Source: Chara braunii | Taxonomy: Eukaryota > Streptophyta > Charophyceae > Charales > Characeae | DNA: 23,529 bases | Direction of reading: 5' to 3' | Assembly: GCA_003427395.1 (NCBI GenBank) | Contig: BFEA01000768.1 | Coordinates: 350,897-374,425, forward strand | Shown: one piece after another, positions 15,733-23,529 of the stretch | How the letters are laid out: every line of letters starts with the position of its first letter | Numbering within the stretch: position 1 is the stretch's first letter | The notes under the pieces: model-generated | The model's database searches: none | The model's input: only the letters and a program-made list of their open reading frames with translations | What the model was told of the DNA's origin: nothing | Translations under genes and position numbers: made by a program

Positions 15733-16754
15733 CTGAGGAACAAGTCCTCGTAGCCTTCCAGGCCTTGAAGGATGAGGCAGCTAGTTTTGCCAGGTCCCTT
15801 GCGCGCGCGGCCATTTGTGAAAACTACATGGTTGCATACTCTTAGACTACCACACTTCCTCATTTTCTCAAACTACTGAGGGAGCCATTTGCTGATCCCA
15901 CGAGAGACGTTAGAGCCACTGATGAGCTTTAAACCATCCACTCGCGACGGTGGAGGAGTGCAAAAGCACTCAAAGCGGTCATGAACGACTTGGTAGCCGT
16001 CCCGGACCATGGGGTCACAGAGACCCAGTTGGTCCAGCTGTTTTATCGTGCCATGCCGGAGCCCTTGTTAGGGTACTTTTTTGACAAGACCCAGCAGCCC
16101 AATATCACGTATGACATGTTGAGTAGGGAAGTGGTCTTGTTTGAGGCCAAGTCCATGCCAGTTTCCACTTTCTGGCACAAGGACTTAGACAAAGGAAAAA
16201 AGTGGAAGGGTCGTACCATCTCAAGCTAGGTTAGGGCCAAGGATCATTTGATCCTTACCTTAGACGAAAGTGGTACTGATGAGGTTCCATACAGTCAGAT
16301 TGAGTGGGGCCTCGAGGAGGAGGACAGTAGCGTAGGTCAGGGGAGGTCCTATGCGGCTGTCGCGGTTGGAGGGAGGCCGCAAGGTAGAGGAGGAGGCTAG
16401 GGCCAAAGGGGCCAGGCCATGGGAGGTCAAGGATCAGGCACACAGGGGGTTGGCGGTCAAGGGAACCGTCAAGCGGGAGGTAGGGGTCAAGGTCCCCCGT
16501 CAAATCGCCAAGGTCCCAGTCGGTCTCCACAACGACGAGGTGGCAAGTCACCTCAATGGTCAGGAGGTTGGCACCCGGGTCGCCCACAAGGCCGGCCCTG
16601 GGAAGATCTAGGCCTAGACCAGAAAGTGTGGCAGCAGCGAATGGAACAGGGGCAGTGCATTTACTGCGGTGACCCTGCCCATATCATAAAATATTGTACT
16701 AAGTATAAACAGGACCGATGGGCTGCCCAGGAGTCAAAAGGCAGCTGTCAGTAG
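15696..16754 (+). pseudogene. Ty3 gag, C-terminal part with zinc knuckle
   Basis: Gag resumes as VNSYVYLQHILSEEQ and continues through a capsid-like region (AFQALKDEAASFARSLARAA, then MNDLVAVPDHGVTETQLVQL, then TYDMLSREVVLFEAKSM). Next are a Gly/Arg/Gln-rich basic stretch and a CCHC knuckle, CIYCGDPAHIIKYC (CX2CX4HX4C), near 16658-16700. In-frame stops: TAG 15843-15845, TAA 15930-15932, TAG 16227-16229 and TAG 16398-16400. The frame differs from that of the N-terminal part because of the insertion. Pol follows in the -1 frame, as in many Ty3 elements. Confidence 0.75.
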
Positions 16755-16918
16755 GGGTCGCAACTGCCCCTACTACTAGGCCATGTAGGGAAGCGAGCGC
16801 GTGCATACAGGAAACTCCCACACCACATGTGCCTTTGGCAGAGGTTGCAGGCCCGTGCCTAGTTAGCTGTCCATAAACTGCTTGTGTTAGCGTCTCTCTA
16901 GGCACTTCCCTCACAGGC
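16755..16918 (+). other. Gag-pol junction region, no gene called
   Basis: Short stretch between the knuckle ORF stop and the open pol frame. No motif was recognised. Confidence 0.4.
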
Positions 16919-18530
16919 GTGGAAGAAGAGTTGAAGGAGAGGATGCCAACCTGGGCCAAAATGAAGAAAGACAGTAAAGGGCAGCTAGTGTTAGTGGATG
17001 TAAAAGTGTTTAGAAGTAGAGTAGGGACCCTTATAAATTCAGGGGCCACCCGCAGTTACATTAGCTGTAGAGCGCTGAAAAAGTTGAGGCTAGGATTGAA
17101 AGTCCAAAAGTTAGCAGACCCCATAGTTAGTGTCCTCGCAGACAACCGCACAATGCGTGTTGAGGACTATGTAGAGGGAGTCCAGGCGTACTTTCGCCTA
17201 GAGAAAGATGGGAAGGTAGAGAAAGTTTTCCATTCCCTAACTCTCCTCGTACAGGATGACCTTCCGTTTGACATAGTCCTAGGTATGGACTGGGGAGAGG
17301 CAGCAGGGGCCATACTCCACTTGAGAGAGCATGAGTGTAGGCTCCCTAGTCCGTCAGGCGAGGTTAAGACAACCCGTCTGTTTCATGTGTCAGGAATAGA
17401 CAACTCCTTGGCACATTGTTGTCTCAGTGCTCCCGCATTCGCGCGACTACTGAGAAAGGAGCAATTAGAAGACCAGGTCTTTGTAGTATATGTTAGACCT
17501 GTCACTGAGCCTAAGGAAGGGGATAGTTCCACAAATCCAGCCATTGCCAAGCTGCTCGAAGAGTTTAAAGACTTAGCTAAGCCGCCGACAGGAGTAGTGT
17601 CATGGCCGATCCAGCACACGATAGAGATAGAGCCTGGCAGTAAAACTCCTAAGGGAGTAGTCTACAGGATGTCCCCTAGAGAGTTAGAGGAGTTGCGCAA
17701 GCTGTTGGACGAGCTCCTTGAGAATGGTTGGATTAGGCCCAGTTCGTCTCCTTTTGGAGCACCAGTTTTGTTTGTCCCCAAAAGGGAAGGAGAGTTGCGC
17801 ATGTGTATAGACTATAGGGGTCTGAATGCGATTACAGTTAAAAATGTTGAACCACTGCCCAGGATAGACGATCTCTTAGATCGGGTGCAGGGTTGTAAGT
17901 GTTTCTCGAAGATAGATTTGAAGTTCGGATATCATCAGATAGAGGTCCATCCTGATGACCAATACAAGACTGCGTTCCGGACTCGTTATGGGCCTTATGA
18001 GTTCATAGTGATGCCCTTTGGACTGACCAATGCACCAACGACATTTCAGCGATGCATGAACGATTTGTTTAGACCTTCGTTGGATAGAGTCATCGTAGTT
18101 AACTTAGACGATATCTTAGTATTCAGTAGGACCCTCCAGGAGCACCAGGGTCATTTGAGGCAGGTCTTGGAGAAGCTGAGAGAAGCTAACTTCAAGATCA
18201 ATGCAAAGAAGTGCGAGTGGGCCAAGACACAAGTCCTGTACTTGGGCCACGTATTAGACGGAGATGGCATTAAGCCAGAGGACAGCAAGATAGCGCCAAT
18301 TAGAGACTGGCCGACGCCCCGCACGTTGACAGAGTTGTCATAGGCCTAGATAATTACTATAGGAAGTTCGCAAGGAACTTCTCCACTATCGCCGCTCCCC
18401 TACGCAAGTTGCTAAAGAAAGAGGCAATCTGGCAATGGGATAAAGAATGTACGTCTGCGCTAAAAAAGTCGAAGCGCGTATTAATAGAGTACCCTGTCCT
18501 CAAAGTAGTAGATCCGTCTTTTCCCGTTTT
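16919..18530 (+). pseudogene. Ty3 pol remnant: aspartic protease and reverse transcriptase
   Basis: Open from 16919 to TAG 18341-18343 (474 codons); homology continues in another frame to about 18530. Protease: LINSGATRSYIS (residues 38-49), where the catalytic Asp of the usual DSGA is Asn40, and LGMDW further on. RT: RPSSSPFGAPVLFVPKR, MCIDYRGLNAITVKN, motif A FSKIDLKFGYHQI, MPFGLTNAPTTFQ, and motif C VVNLDDILVFS with Asn395 in place of the usual Tyr. After the frameshift at about 18338, GLDNYYRKFARNFSTIAAPL and IEYPVLKVVDPS show the RT connection region. RNase H and integrase are absent: the sequence is cut at about 18530. Confidence 0.85.
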
Positions 18531-18618
18531 GATTTTTTTTTTAATATAAAAATTACCCATAAAAAACAAAACAAAAAATGGGACTCGGATTAGCCGTATA
18601 CCGACCATTTCATCTTTT
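18531..18618. other. A/T-rich junction between Ty3 and PLE-3 remnants
   Basis: A T-run, then A-rich TAAAAATTACCC and AAAACAAAACAAAAAA, then sequence leading to the PLE-3 fragment. It marks a breakpoint that removed the rest of pol; no target-site duplication is evident. Confidence 0.5.
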
Positions 18619-19074
18619 CTTAGGAACTCACGTAACATTCCGCGAGTATTACCTACGGATGGTATTGAGAAACTCGGCAAACAGGTTGTCAAGATCGCCA
18701 GTTACCTCAGATCATCTTTGATTATTGATCCTGTCGACTTGGATGCCTGTTGGGTTAATGTTTCGGAAGAGGAGGATGTTCTCCTCCTGCAGGGGCTGAA
18801 GGCTTGGTTTCTATGACTTAAACCTTTTGTGTGTGTACCAATTGATCGTAATACCTCTGACACCTTGGTGATTTGTCCGATGTTGTATAGGTACTTCCTT
18901 TGCATGACTTTCAATTGGAATGCCTCCTTTGCACGACTTTCAATTGGAATTACTAGGACCTTATCTCCCAAGGGGAGAGGGCTATGCATCAATCAACCCC
19001 TTTTCAATCAGGTGTCGAAGGCGTGGTCGGTGTGGCATTTCCATCTCTCTGTCACCATCTCCTTGGTCTGTTGA
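18619..19074 (+). pseudogene. PLE-3: fragment of a third Penelope-like RT
   Basis: Reads LRNSRNIPRVLPTDGIEKLG (compare HNARNVPKVV in PLE-1), then FVCVPIDRNTSDTLVICPML (compare FVLSPLDRNPGETVAMCPLL) and WHFHLSV (compare WHFNLMSV). One TGA interrupts it at 18814-18816. The order matches the finger region of the RT upstream of motif A, but the stretch between CPML and WHFHL is roughly half its PLE-1 length, so it is internally deleted. A doublet (CCTTTGCA(T/C)GACTTTCAATTGGAAT) lies at about 18897-18950. The catalytic motifs are absent. Sequence differs from both PLE-1 and PLE-2. Confidence 0.7.
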
Positions 19075-20997
19075 CGGTGCGCCCGGTGGAGGCTCTTGCA
19101 AGGGGCCGGGGGGAGGGGTTTTGAGGAGTGGGGCAACAGGGGGTGTTGTCGATGCGGTCGGCGCTGAGGGGTTTGTGGTAGCGGGACAATATCCTTGGTA
19201 TGGGTTGTGTCTGCTCCTACTAGGAGGGGTGGGTGTTGAAACTGACTGTGGACAATACCCCAAACCCGGAGCCAAGTTTCTTGTGAGTTGGCCACTTGCG
19301 GTAACCCGTGCTCCAGGACCTGCTTGAGGCTCGGACTACTGTCTAGCAGTTCAAACAGGTCGACATATGTCTGATCCTAAAAACTCTCGGGAAGATGACT
19401 CTCGTGTGTATATTGGACTTTGTAGTTCGTGGAGCCATTCTGACAGAGCCTTCATTCTATCCCCAATGTCCCCTTGTGCCTCCGGTGCCGGATCTGTCAT
19501 GATCACGTCTTGTGGAGGTGGGGAAGGTGTCGACTCATCGGGGGAGGGGGAGGTGGCACCTCCACTTCCATTGGTTGTGGCCCAAAGGCCTGCTGGAATG
19601 GGTATGTCGCCTGCGGGAGATTGAACGATTGCTGCCTACTGGCCTACAGCCCTGGCTCCTGCTCTCCTTCTGCTCTCTCTTTCTGGCGGGCTCGCTGACT
19701 ATCCTAGGCAGTGCTACTGTCCGTCTGTGACTTCATTGTCACTTCTCTAGAGATTGGCACGGGTCCGAGTTGCTCTGCCCGGATCTCCTGTCGCCCGTAC
19801 AGGTCTGTGTCCCCCAGCTGTTCGGGCGGTGTTGCGTATTCACCGGGTTGTGTGTCGGCCCCCGTTGGTCCTGTTTTTGGCGCTACTACAACCCTATCTC
19901 TCCCATAGGCACACATCGGCTCTCTTGTCGCCCGTACAGGTCTGTGCCCCCCAGCTGTTCTCTCGGTGGTGTGTCTACAGTCTTTATCCCTCCCAAAGGC
20001 ACGGTCCCTTGTTCACTTCCTGCTGCTCCCAACATCGCAAAGTGGTTTGTGTCGCGGTGTAGAGCTCCATTGCCTTTGTTCATGTTTGTGCTCTTGCTGG
20101 CTTTTCCTATTTGTTTAGGGAGCGGGTTCTTTTTGGGAACTGTTTGCCATAGCTCCGTCGTGTCTATGTCCTTCAGAAAGTGGCCTGGTTGCGGTTCTTG
20201 CAGCAATCTCGTGTTTGTGAGGCCCTGGCCCCTCTGTTGTGCCCCCAAATGCTCCTCGACTGAATGGGGAGGTATCCAGTGGTCCGGGGGCCTACTGTCC
20301 AAGTTCACAACCCCCTTCTTTTCCCATTCCCACCCTCTAACTCCCCCACCCTCCTTGGGCTCGTCAATATATACCCAACCTTCGTGGCTCGGATCCACTG
20401 TTCGTTAGCGTGTAGCTTGAAATGGGTCATGAAGGAGGCGGTCTATGGCCTTTATATGTCTACCGGGGTGGTGTGGGCATTCAGCTCTGGAAACACTGTG
20501 TCCATAATGCTGGCATTTAAAGCACCAAGGGCATCGTTTGTGGGCTGCGTGTATTTTGAAGTCCTTGCCCCCGATTTTGAACGGGGTTAAATTATCTATC
20601 TGAAAAATGTGGTCTGGTGGTATGTCCAAGGCCACCATCAGGGAATCGTCTCGTGGGGCCATGTGTGCAGGCAGGGGTTCGATGAAATCGACAATATCAT
20701 ATTTTTGGGGGAGATCCTGAACAAATGCAGCTTGGACCTCGATCTGAATGTGGCGGCAGGGTAGATCCGGACTTCGGATCGCCCACATCGTACACTACGC
20801 CAAGAGTCCATCAATCTCTTATGGGCGTCAAACATACTTATGACTGTAAAGATCGATGACGAGACTGGCTGGATCAGGAAAAAATGGTGTGCCCCATCCT
20901 CACTACTTTTAAGCACCGCGAGTCTTTTCCGTATCCAGCCAATCTTGTCATTGGAGGAATTATACGCGGCATCGTCATAAAACCCAATTGCTTGCAT
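19075..20997 (-). pseudogene. Minus-strand zinc-knuckle ORF1/gag, probably L1-like LINE
   Basis: Coding signal runs from ATG at 20997 down to about 19075, through several frames. The N-terminal part (DAHKRLMDSWRSVRCGRSEV) and the following part (EVQAAFVQDLPQKYDIVDFI, then MVALDIPPDHIFQIDNLTPF) resemble the region before the knuckle in plant LINE ORF1 proteins. The knuckle is CFKCQHYGHSVSRAEC (CX2CX4HX6C) at about 20477-20524. A stop lies at 20405-20407. The Pro/Gln-rich tail changes frame repeatedly (NLPQATYPFQQAFGPQPMEV, then DRMKALSEWLHELQSPIYTR, then DLFELLDSSPSLKQVLEHGL and WLRVWGIVHSQ). No endonuclease or RT ORF follows, because the sequence meets PLE-3. A Ty3-like gag is the alternative. 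Confidence 0.55.
19785..19960 (-). repeat. 39-bp direct repeat inside the minus-strand gag
   Basis: CTC(C/T)TGTCGCCCGTACAGG and the following TCTGTG(T/C)CCCCCAGCTGTTC occur at 19785-19823 and 19922-19960, 137 bp apart. On the minus strand both encode a QLG(D/G)TDLYGRQE peptide, so the repeat lies in the protein's low-complexity linker. Confidence 0.8.
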
Positions 20998-22470
20998 AAC
21001 GTGTATAGCTCATTCCTTTCTGCAATTTTGGTGTCGGGCAGTGTTTTGATTTGACACTTTTTTCCCCCCTAATTAACCAGGCGGTCCTCAGTCTTCGTAA
21101 GAAACTTGGAGAGGAAAAAAGCGCTAGCGGTCGTAAGATTGTCACGCTCCCTCATCTCCTCAGTGGATTGTCAGGGATTCCCTGCTATATAGGCGCTTTG
21201 TTAAGAACTCAAGAATTTTTTATTAGCAAGTCTTTTTCATAATTTTTTAAGTTATAAAAGAAGTAAAAATGAAAATGAAATAACAATGAAATAACGCTGT
21301 GTTCCGGTGATCACTACCTTATGCAACCTTATGTTTTTTCCTTTTCCGTCTTCCTTTGACCGTCCTTTGACCCTCCCCGGTTATGCCGTCTGACCTTGTT
21401 GGTAGGGATGAGGTTTGATACCCGTTATGCTTGATTCCTTTTTGATTCCTTCAACCCGTCCCCCCCCCCCCCTTCTCGATTCGTTCCTGTCTCTCCCTCC
21501 TTTAGTCGTCAAAACCCTAACCATTTGTGTTCTCTAGTACAGGGGAAGCATAGGGAGAGCACAGCGAGTGCCAATCGGACGGTACGGGACAGCGATGTAC
21601 GTTTCGTAACCACGTACTCATAATTGGGCAGAAGCATGCGTCGAGTGAATACGAATCAATCACTGCACACAGAAGGTAAAAACAGAGGTAAACACAGAGG
21701 TCGCAATCACACAAAAATCAAACAAGGGAAGAGGAATCGAGTATTGGGGGAGGGAAAGAAGAGGGGAAGAGAAAAAGGGAAAGGGGTCGTGATATCGAGG
21801 CAGGCTGAACATACCAAGCTCCACTCTCCTCCACCGCTCGCTTAGCTGCTCAGGGGGCCCCATGAGAAGGTGGACTGTGCTCCTGTCTTTGCTGTGCCGC
21901 CTTGCCCAGATGATCCTCCTCGCCGCGTTGACTCCTGAAATTTTCTCCTGATTGACTTGGATATGCTCGCTGGGCCCTACTTCGCGTCTCCCTCTTTTTC
22001 CTCCTCTTTTCCGCCTCCCACACCTTTCTCTGTCCTTTTCTCCTTTTGTTTTCGTTGTTTGTCTTCTTCAAGTTCTCCCTGGTCACGCCACCTCGCCTTC
22101 CCTAGTAGCACCTTGTTCCCCCGGTTCGAATACGGGTCTACTCTCCCGTCCAGTGCCGGGGTGTGCAGCTGTAACTTGGAACTCCCCGCTTGTCACCTAT
22201 CGTGACCCTACCCTGTCACCTTTTCTCCCAGCTGATCCCTGATCCCCATTTGTTGGCGATGGCAGGTCCGCCTCTTGTTTCACATCGTGCAGTCTGAATC
22301 AGTGCTCCCTCCTTCCTTGGTGACCTTGGAGACTTTGCGCCATGACCGCAATGAACCCGTCACTGTGTTAGCGCTAAGGCAAGGTTTCTCCCCTAGATTA
22401 GAGCATGAAACGCTCTACATCCCCATATTTTTATTTGTATTTTTTTTCGTTTTTTTTTAGGGGGGGGTGT
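20998..22470. other. Non-coding region, no recognisable gene
   Basis: Short frames only. The forward frame 21051-21242 and the basic minus frame 21850-22086 have no family signature. It contains an A/T-rich stretch (21190-21290), a C13 run (21460-21472), pyrimidine-rich DNA (21960-22080) and a T-run (22430-22459). Confidence 0.5.
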
Positions 22471-22496
22471 CAATTTGTACGGAACCCTTCATACGG

Positions 22497-22581
22497 CCGT
22501 ACGAAAGACCCCCCTACGACGTAGGGGGTATACACAGTTCGTCGCTTCCAGCTCCTGTCCCGTACGAAAGACCCCCCTACG
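22497..22581 (+). repeat. 23-bp direct repeat with palindrome
   Basis: CCGTACGAAAGACCCCCCTA followed by CGA occurs at 22497-22519 and 22559-22581 (period 62). The first copy continues into a near-perfect palindrome, CCCCCTACG-A-CGTAGGGGG (22510-22528), and is preceded by another, TACGGCCGTA (22492-22501). Confidence 0.8.
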
Positions 22582-22584
22582 ATG

Positions 22585-22806
22585 AAATTCGGAGGAGCGC
22601 AGGAGGTCTCTCGAAAAGGCAGCTTTGCAGGTGGTGAGTTCAGGAGTGCTCTCGGGAGCCCCATCCTGACAGCTCCCGAATTCGACCTGACAGATCAAAT
22701 TTGGTAGCGAAGAAGGTCTCTCGAAAATGCAGCTTTGCAGGTGGTGAGTTCAGGAGTGCTCTCGAGGCCCCATTCTGACAGCTCCCAAATTCGACCTGAC
22801 AGATCA
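22585..22806 (+). repeat. ~110-bp tandem repeat, two full units plus partial third
   Basis: Units share AAATT(C/T)GG, GGTCTCTCGAAAA, GCAGCTTTGCAGGTGGTGAG, TTCAGGAGTGCTCTCG and GACCTGACAGATCAAATT. The second begins at about 22697 and the third is only started (AAATTCGGGAG). Copies differ by a few substitutions and indels. Satellite-like or terminal-repeat DNA; nothing shows which. Confidence 0.85.
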
Positions 22807-22834
22807 AATTCGGGAGCTGGGGTGGCGACATTGC

Positions 22835-22861
22835 ACTCCCGAAAACACCACTTTCGGGAGT
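22835..22861 (+). other. Strong hairpin with perfect 10-bp stem
   Basis: ACTCCCGAAA (22835-22844) pairs with TTTCGGGAGT (22852-22861) around a 7-nt loop. It follows the tandem repeat directly. There is no T-run after it, so an intrinsic-terminator reading is not supported. Confidence 0.65.
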
Positions 22862-23529
22862 AGTGTGGCGAGGCTCTAAGAGACAGAGAGAACAACTGCT
22901 AGTAGTAGCTGGCTCTCTGTCTGCTCTTGTTCCGGACGGTCCTGCTACATGTTCTGACCAATTTCGAACATGCCTAATTGAGCTCCACGTGTTTTGTTTG
23001 AAAGAAAAAAGAAAAGAAAAAAGAAAGAAAGAAAAAAAGAAAAAAAAAAGATCAGATGGTAGTTGTTGCTGTTGTGGCCGTGTGAATACACGGGCTTTTT
23101 TCCCATTTCTTTTTAACAAATGCAACCAGCACCGAAAAAAAAAAAAAAAAAGGATCGACAGGCATTTTGTGGTGAGGTGGTAGCGACAGTCACGAGCAGC
23201 AGTTGTTGGGTACTGTGTACTTTGCCCACTGCAAGGTTGTGTTGTTGATCCCTGCTCATACGTCCCTTGATCCTGGGAGATGAGGTATTTTCTATTATCT
23301 TGAGGCAAGTTCGATTGATTCAAAAAGTTTCGAAAAGGCCAAAAAAAAGAGTGTCAGAAATGACTTTTGCATGGGTCCTGGGGACCATCTTATGCAGATG
23401 TGTACATGTCATGCATCATCTTCCACACACAATGAACAGTAGTCTGACCATAGACAAAGGTAGAGAAGAAGAGGACCGAGTCTCACAGCTTATATTATCA
23501 GAAATATGATTACAAAGTGTTTCAAAGTT
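22862..23529. other. Non-coding flank with A-rich tracts
   Basis: No gene. Contains A/G-rich DNA (23000-23052), an A-run (23135-23152) and otherwise unremarkable sequence to the window end. Confidence 0.5.

Larger units (their letters stand above)
12082..18530 (+). mobile_element. Decayed Ty3-type LTR retrotransposon (left end approximate)
   Basis: Inferred order: LTR/U3 with a TATA box, primer-binding site at 13013, a long leader, gag (zinc knuckle), aspartic protease, RT and the first residues toward RNase H. The sequence is cut at about 18530. Integrase, polypurine tract and 3' LTR are not seen in the window. The left LTR end cannot be fixed because no second LTR is available. Gag carries at least four stops and a foreign insertion; protease and RT have changed active-site residues. 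Confidence 0.75.

Noticed and set aside
18982-19074. Minus-strand end of the gag-like frame (HRPRLRHLIEKG)
   Set aside because: The plus strand here reads WHFHLSV in line with the Penelope RT, so the minus-strand frame is taken to stop near 19075.
21051-21242. Small forward frame of 63 codons
   Set aside because: No homologue recognised and no neighbouring coding context; could be chance.
21850-22086. Minus-strand basic 78-codon frame
   Set aside because: Composition (Lys/Arg/Glu-rich) reflects pyrimidine-rich plus-strand DNA; no motif.
22585-22806. CRISPR-like array
   Set aside because: Units are tandem, ~110 bp, without unique spacers; the genome type is eukaryotic.
22640-23323. Minus-strand 227-codon frame
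   Set aside because: It spans the tandem repeat and A-rich tracts, giving poly-Phe stretches and duplicated peptides; not gene-like.

Overview
The window holds mobile DNA and no recognisable host gene, rRNA or tRNA. It looks like repeat-rich nuclear DNA of the green lineage. Two kinds of evidence point there: Penelope-like retroelements whose GIY-YIG nuclease lies upstream of the reverse transcriptase (the permuted layout reported from green algae and protists), and a plant-type Ty3 retrotransposon with an initiator-Met-like primer site and a gag starting MIDTRSGKST. I suspect a charophyte such as Chara, from memory of similar gag starts; this is inference, not a database result.

Layout. (1) 1-5427: Penelope-like element PLE-1, the best preserved. 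It carries four consecutive reading frames (zinc-knuckle/coiled-coil protein, basic protein with a SAP-like motif, GIY-YIG nuclease, reverse transcriptase), a 3' region, two tandem 142-144 bp units each with a hammerhead ribozyme core, and a 103-bp direct repeat of the window start. (2) 5428-6242: A/T-rich spacer with one arm of a long inverted repeat. (3) 6243-11917: PLE-2, a diverged relative with ~670-bp direct repeats at both ends and the same four frames, heavily broken. (4) 11918-12081: the opposite arm of the inverted repeat. (5) ~12082-18530: a decayed Ty3-type LTR retrotransposon (TATA box, primer-binding site, long leader with a GA microsatellite and a TTGAC array, gag, protease, RT) whose gag is interrupted by DNA containing a canonical group II intron domain V and a plausible domain VI. 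(6) 18531-19074: fragment of a third Penelope-like RT. (7) 19075-20997, minus strand: broken zinc-knuckle ORF1/gag, probably from an L1-like LINE. (8) 20998-23529: no gene; homopolymers, a ~110-bp tandem repeat and strong palindromes.

The main interest is PLE-1/PLE-2. In both, only the first frame could start at an early AUG (clear in PLE-1, eroded in PLE-2). The second overlaps it in the -1 phase, with a canonical A_AAA_AAG slippery heptamer in PLE-1. A stop sits at nearly the same place between frames two and three, and another break lies between three and four. Conserved protein sequence continues across each break without a usable AUG. This suggests one long product made by recoding, although parallel decay must be excluded. 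The hammerhead cores in the PLE-1 terminal repeat fit known Penelope biology. The second major item is the group II intron D5/D6 inside the Ty3 gag, most simply explained as organellar DNA inserted into the nucleus.
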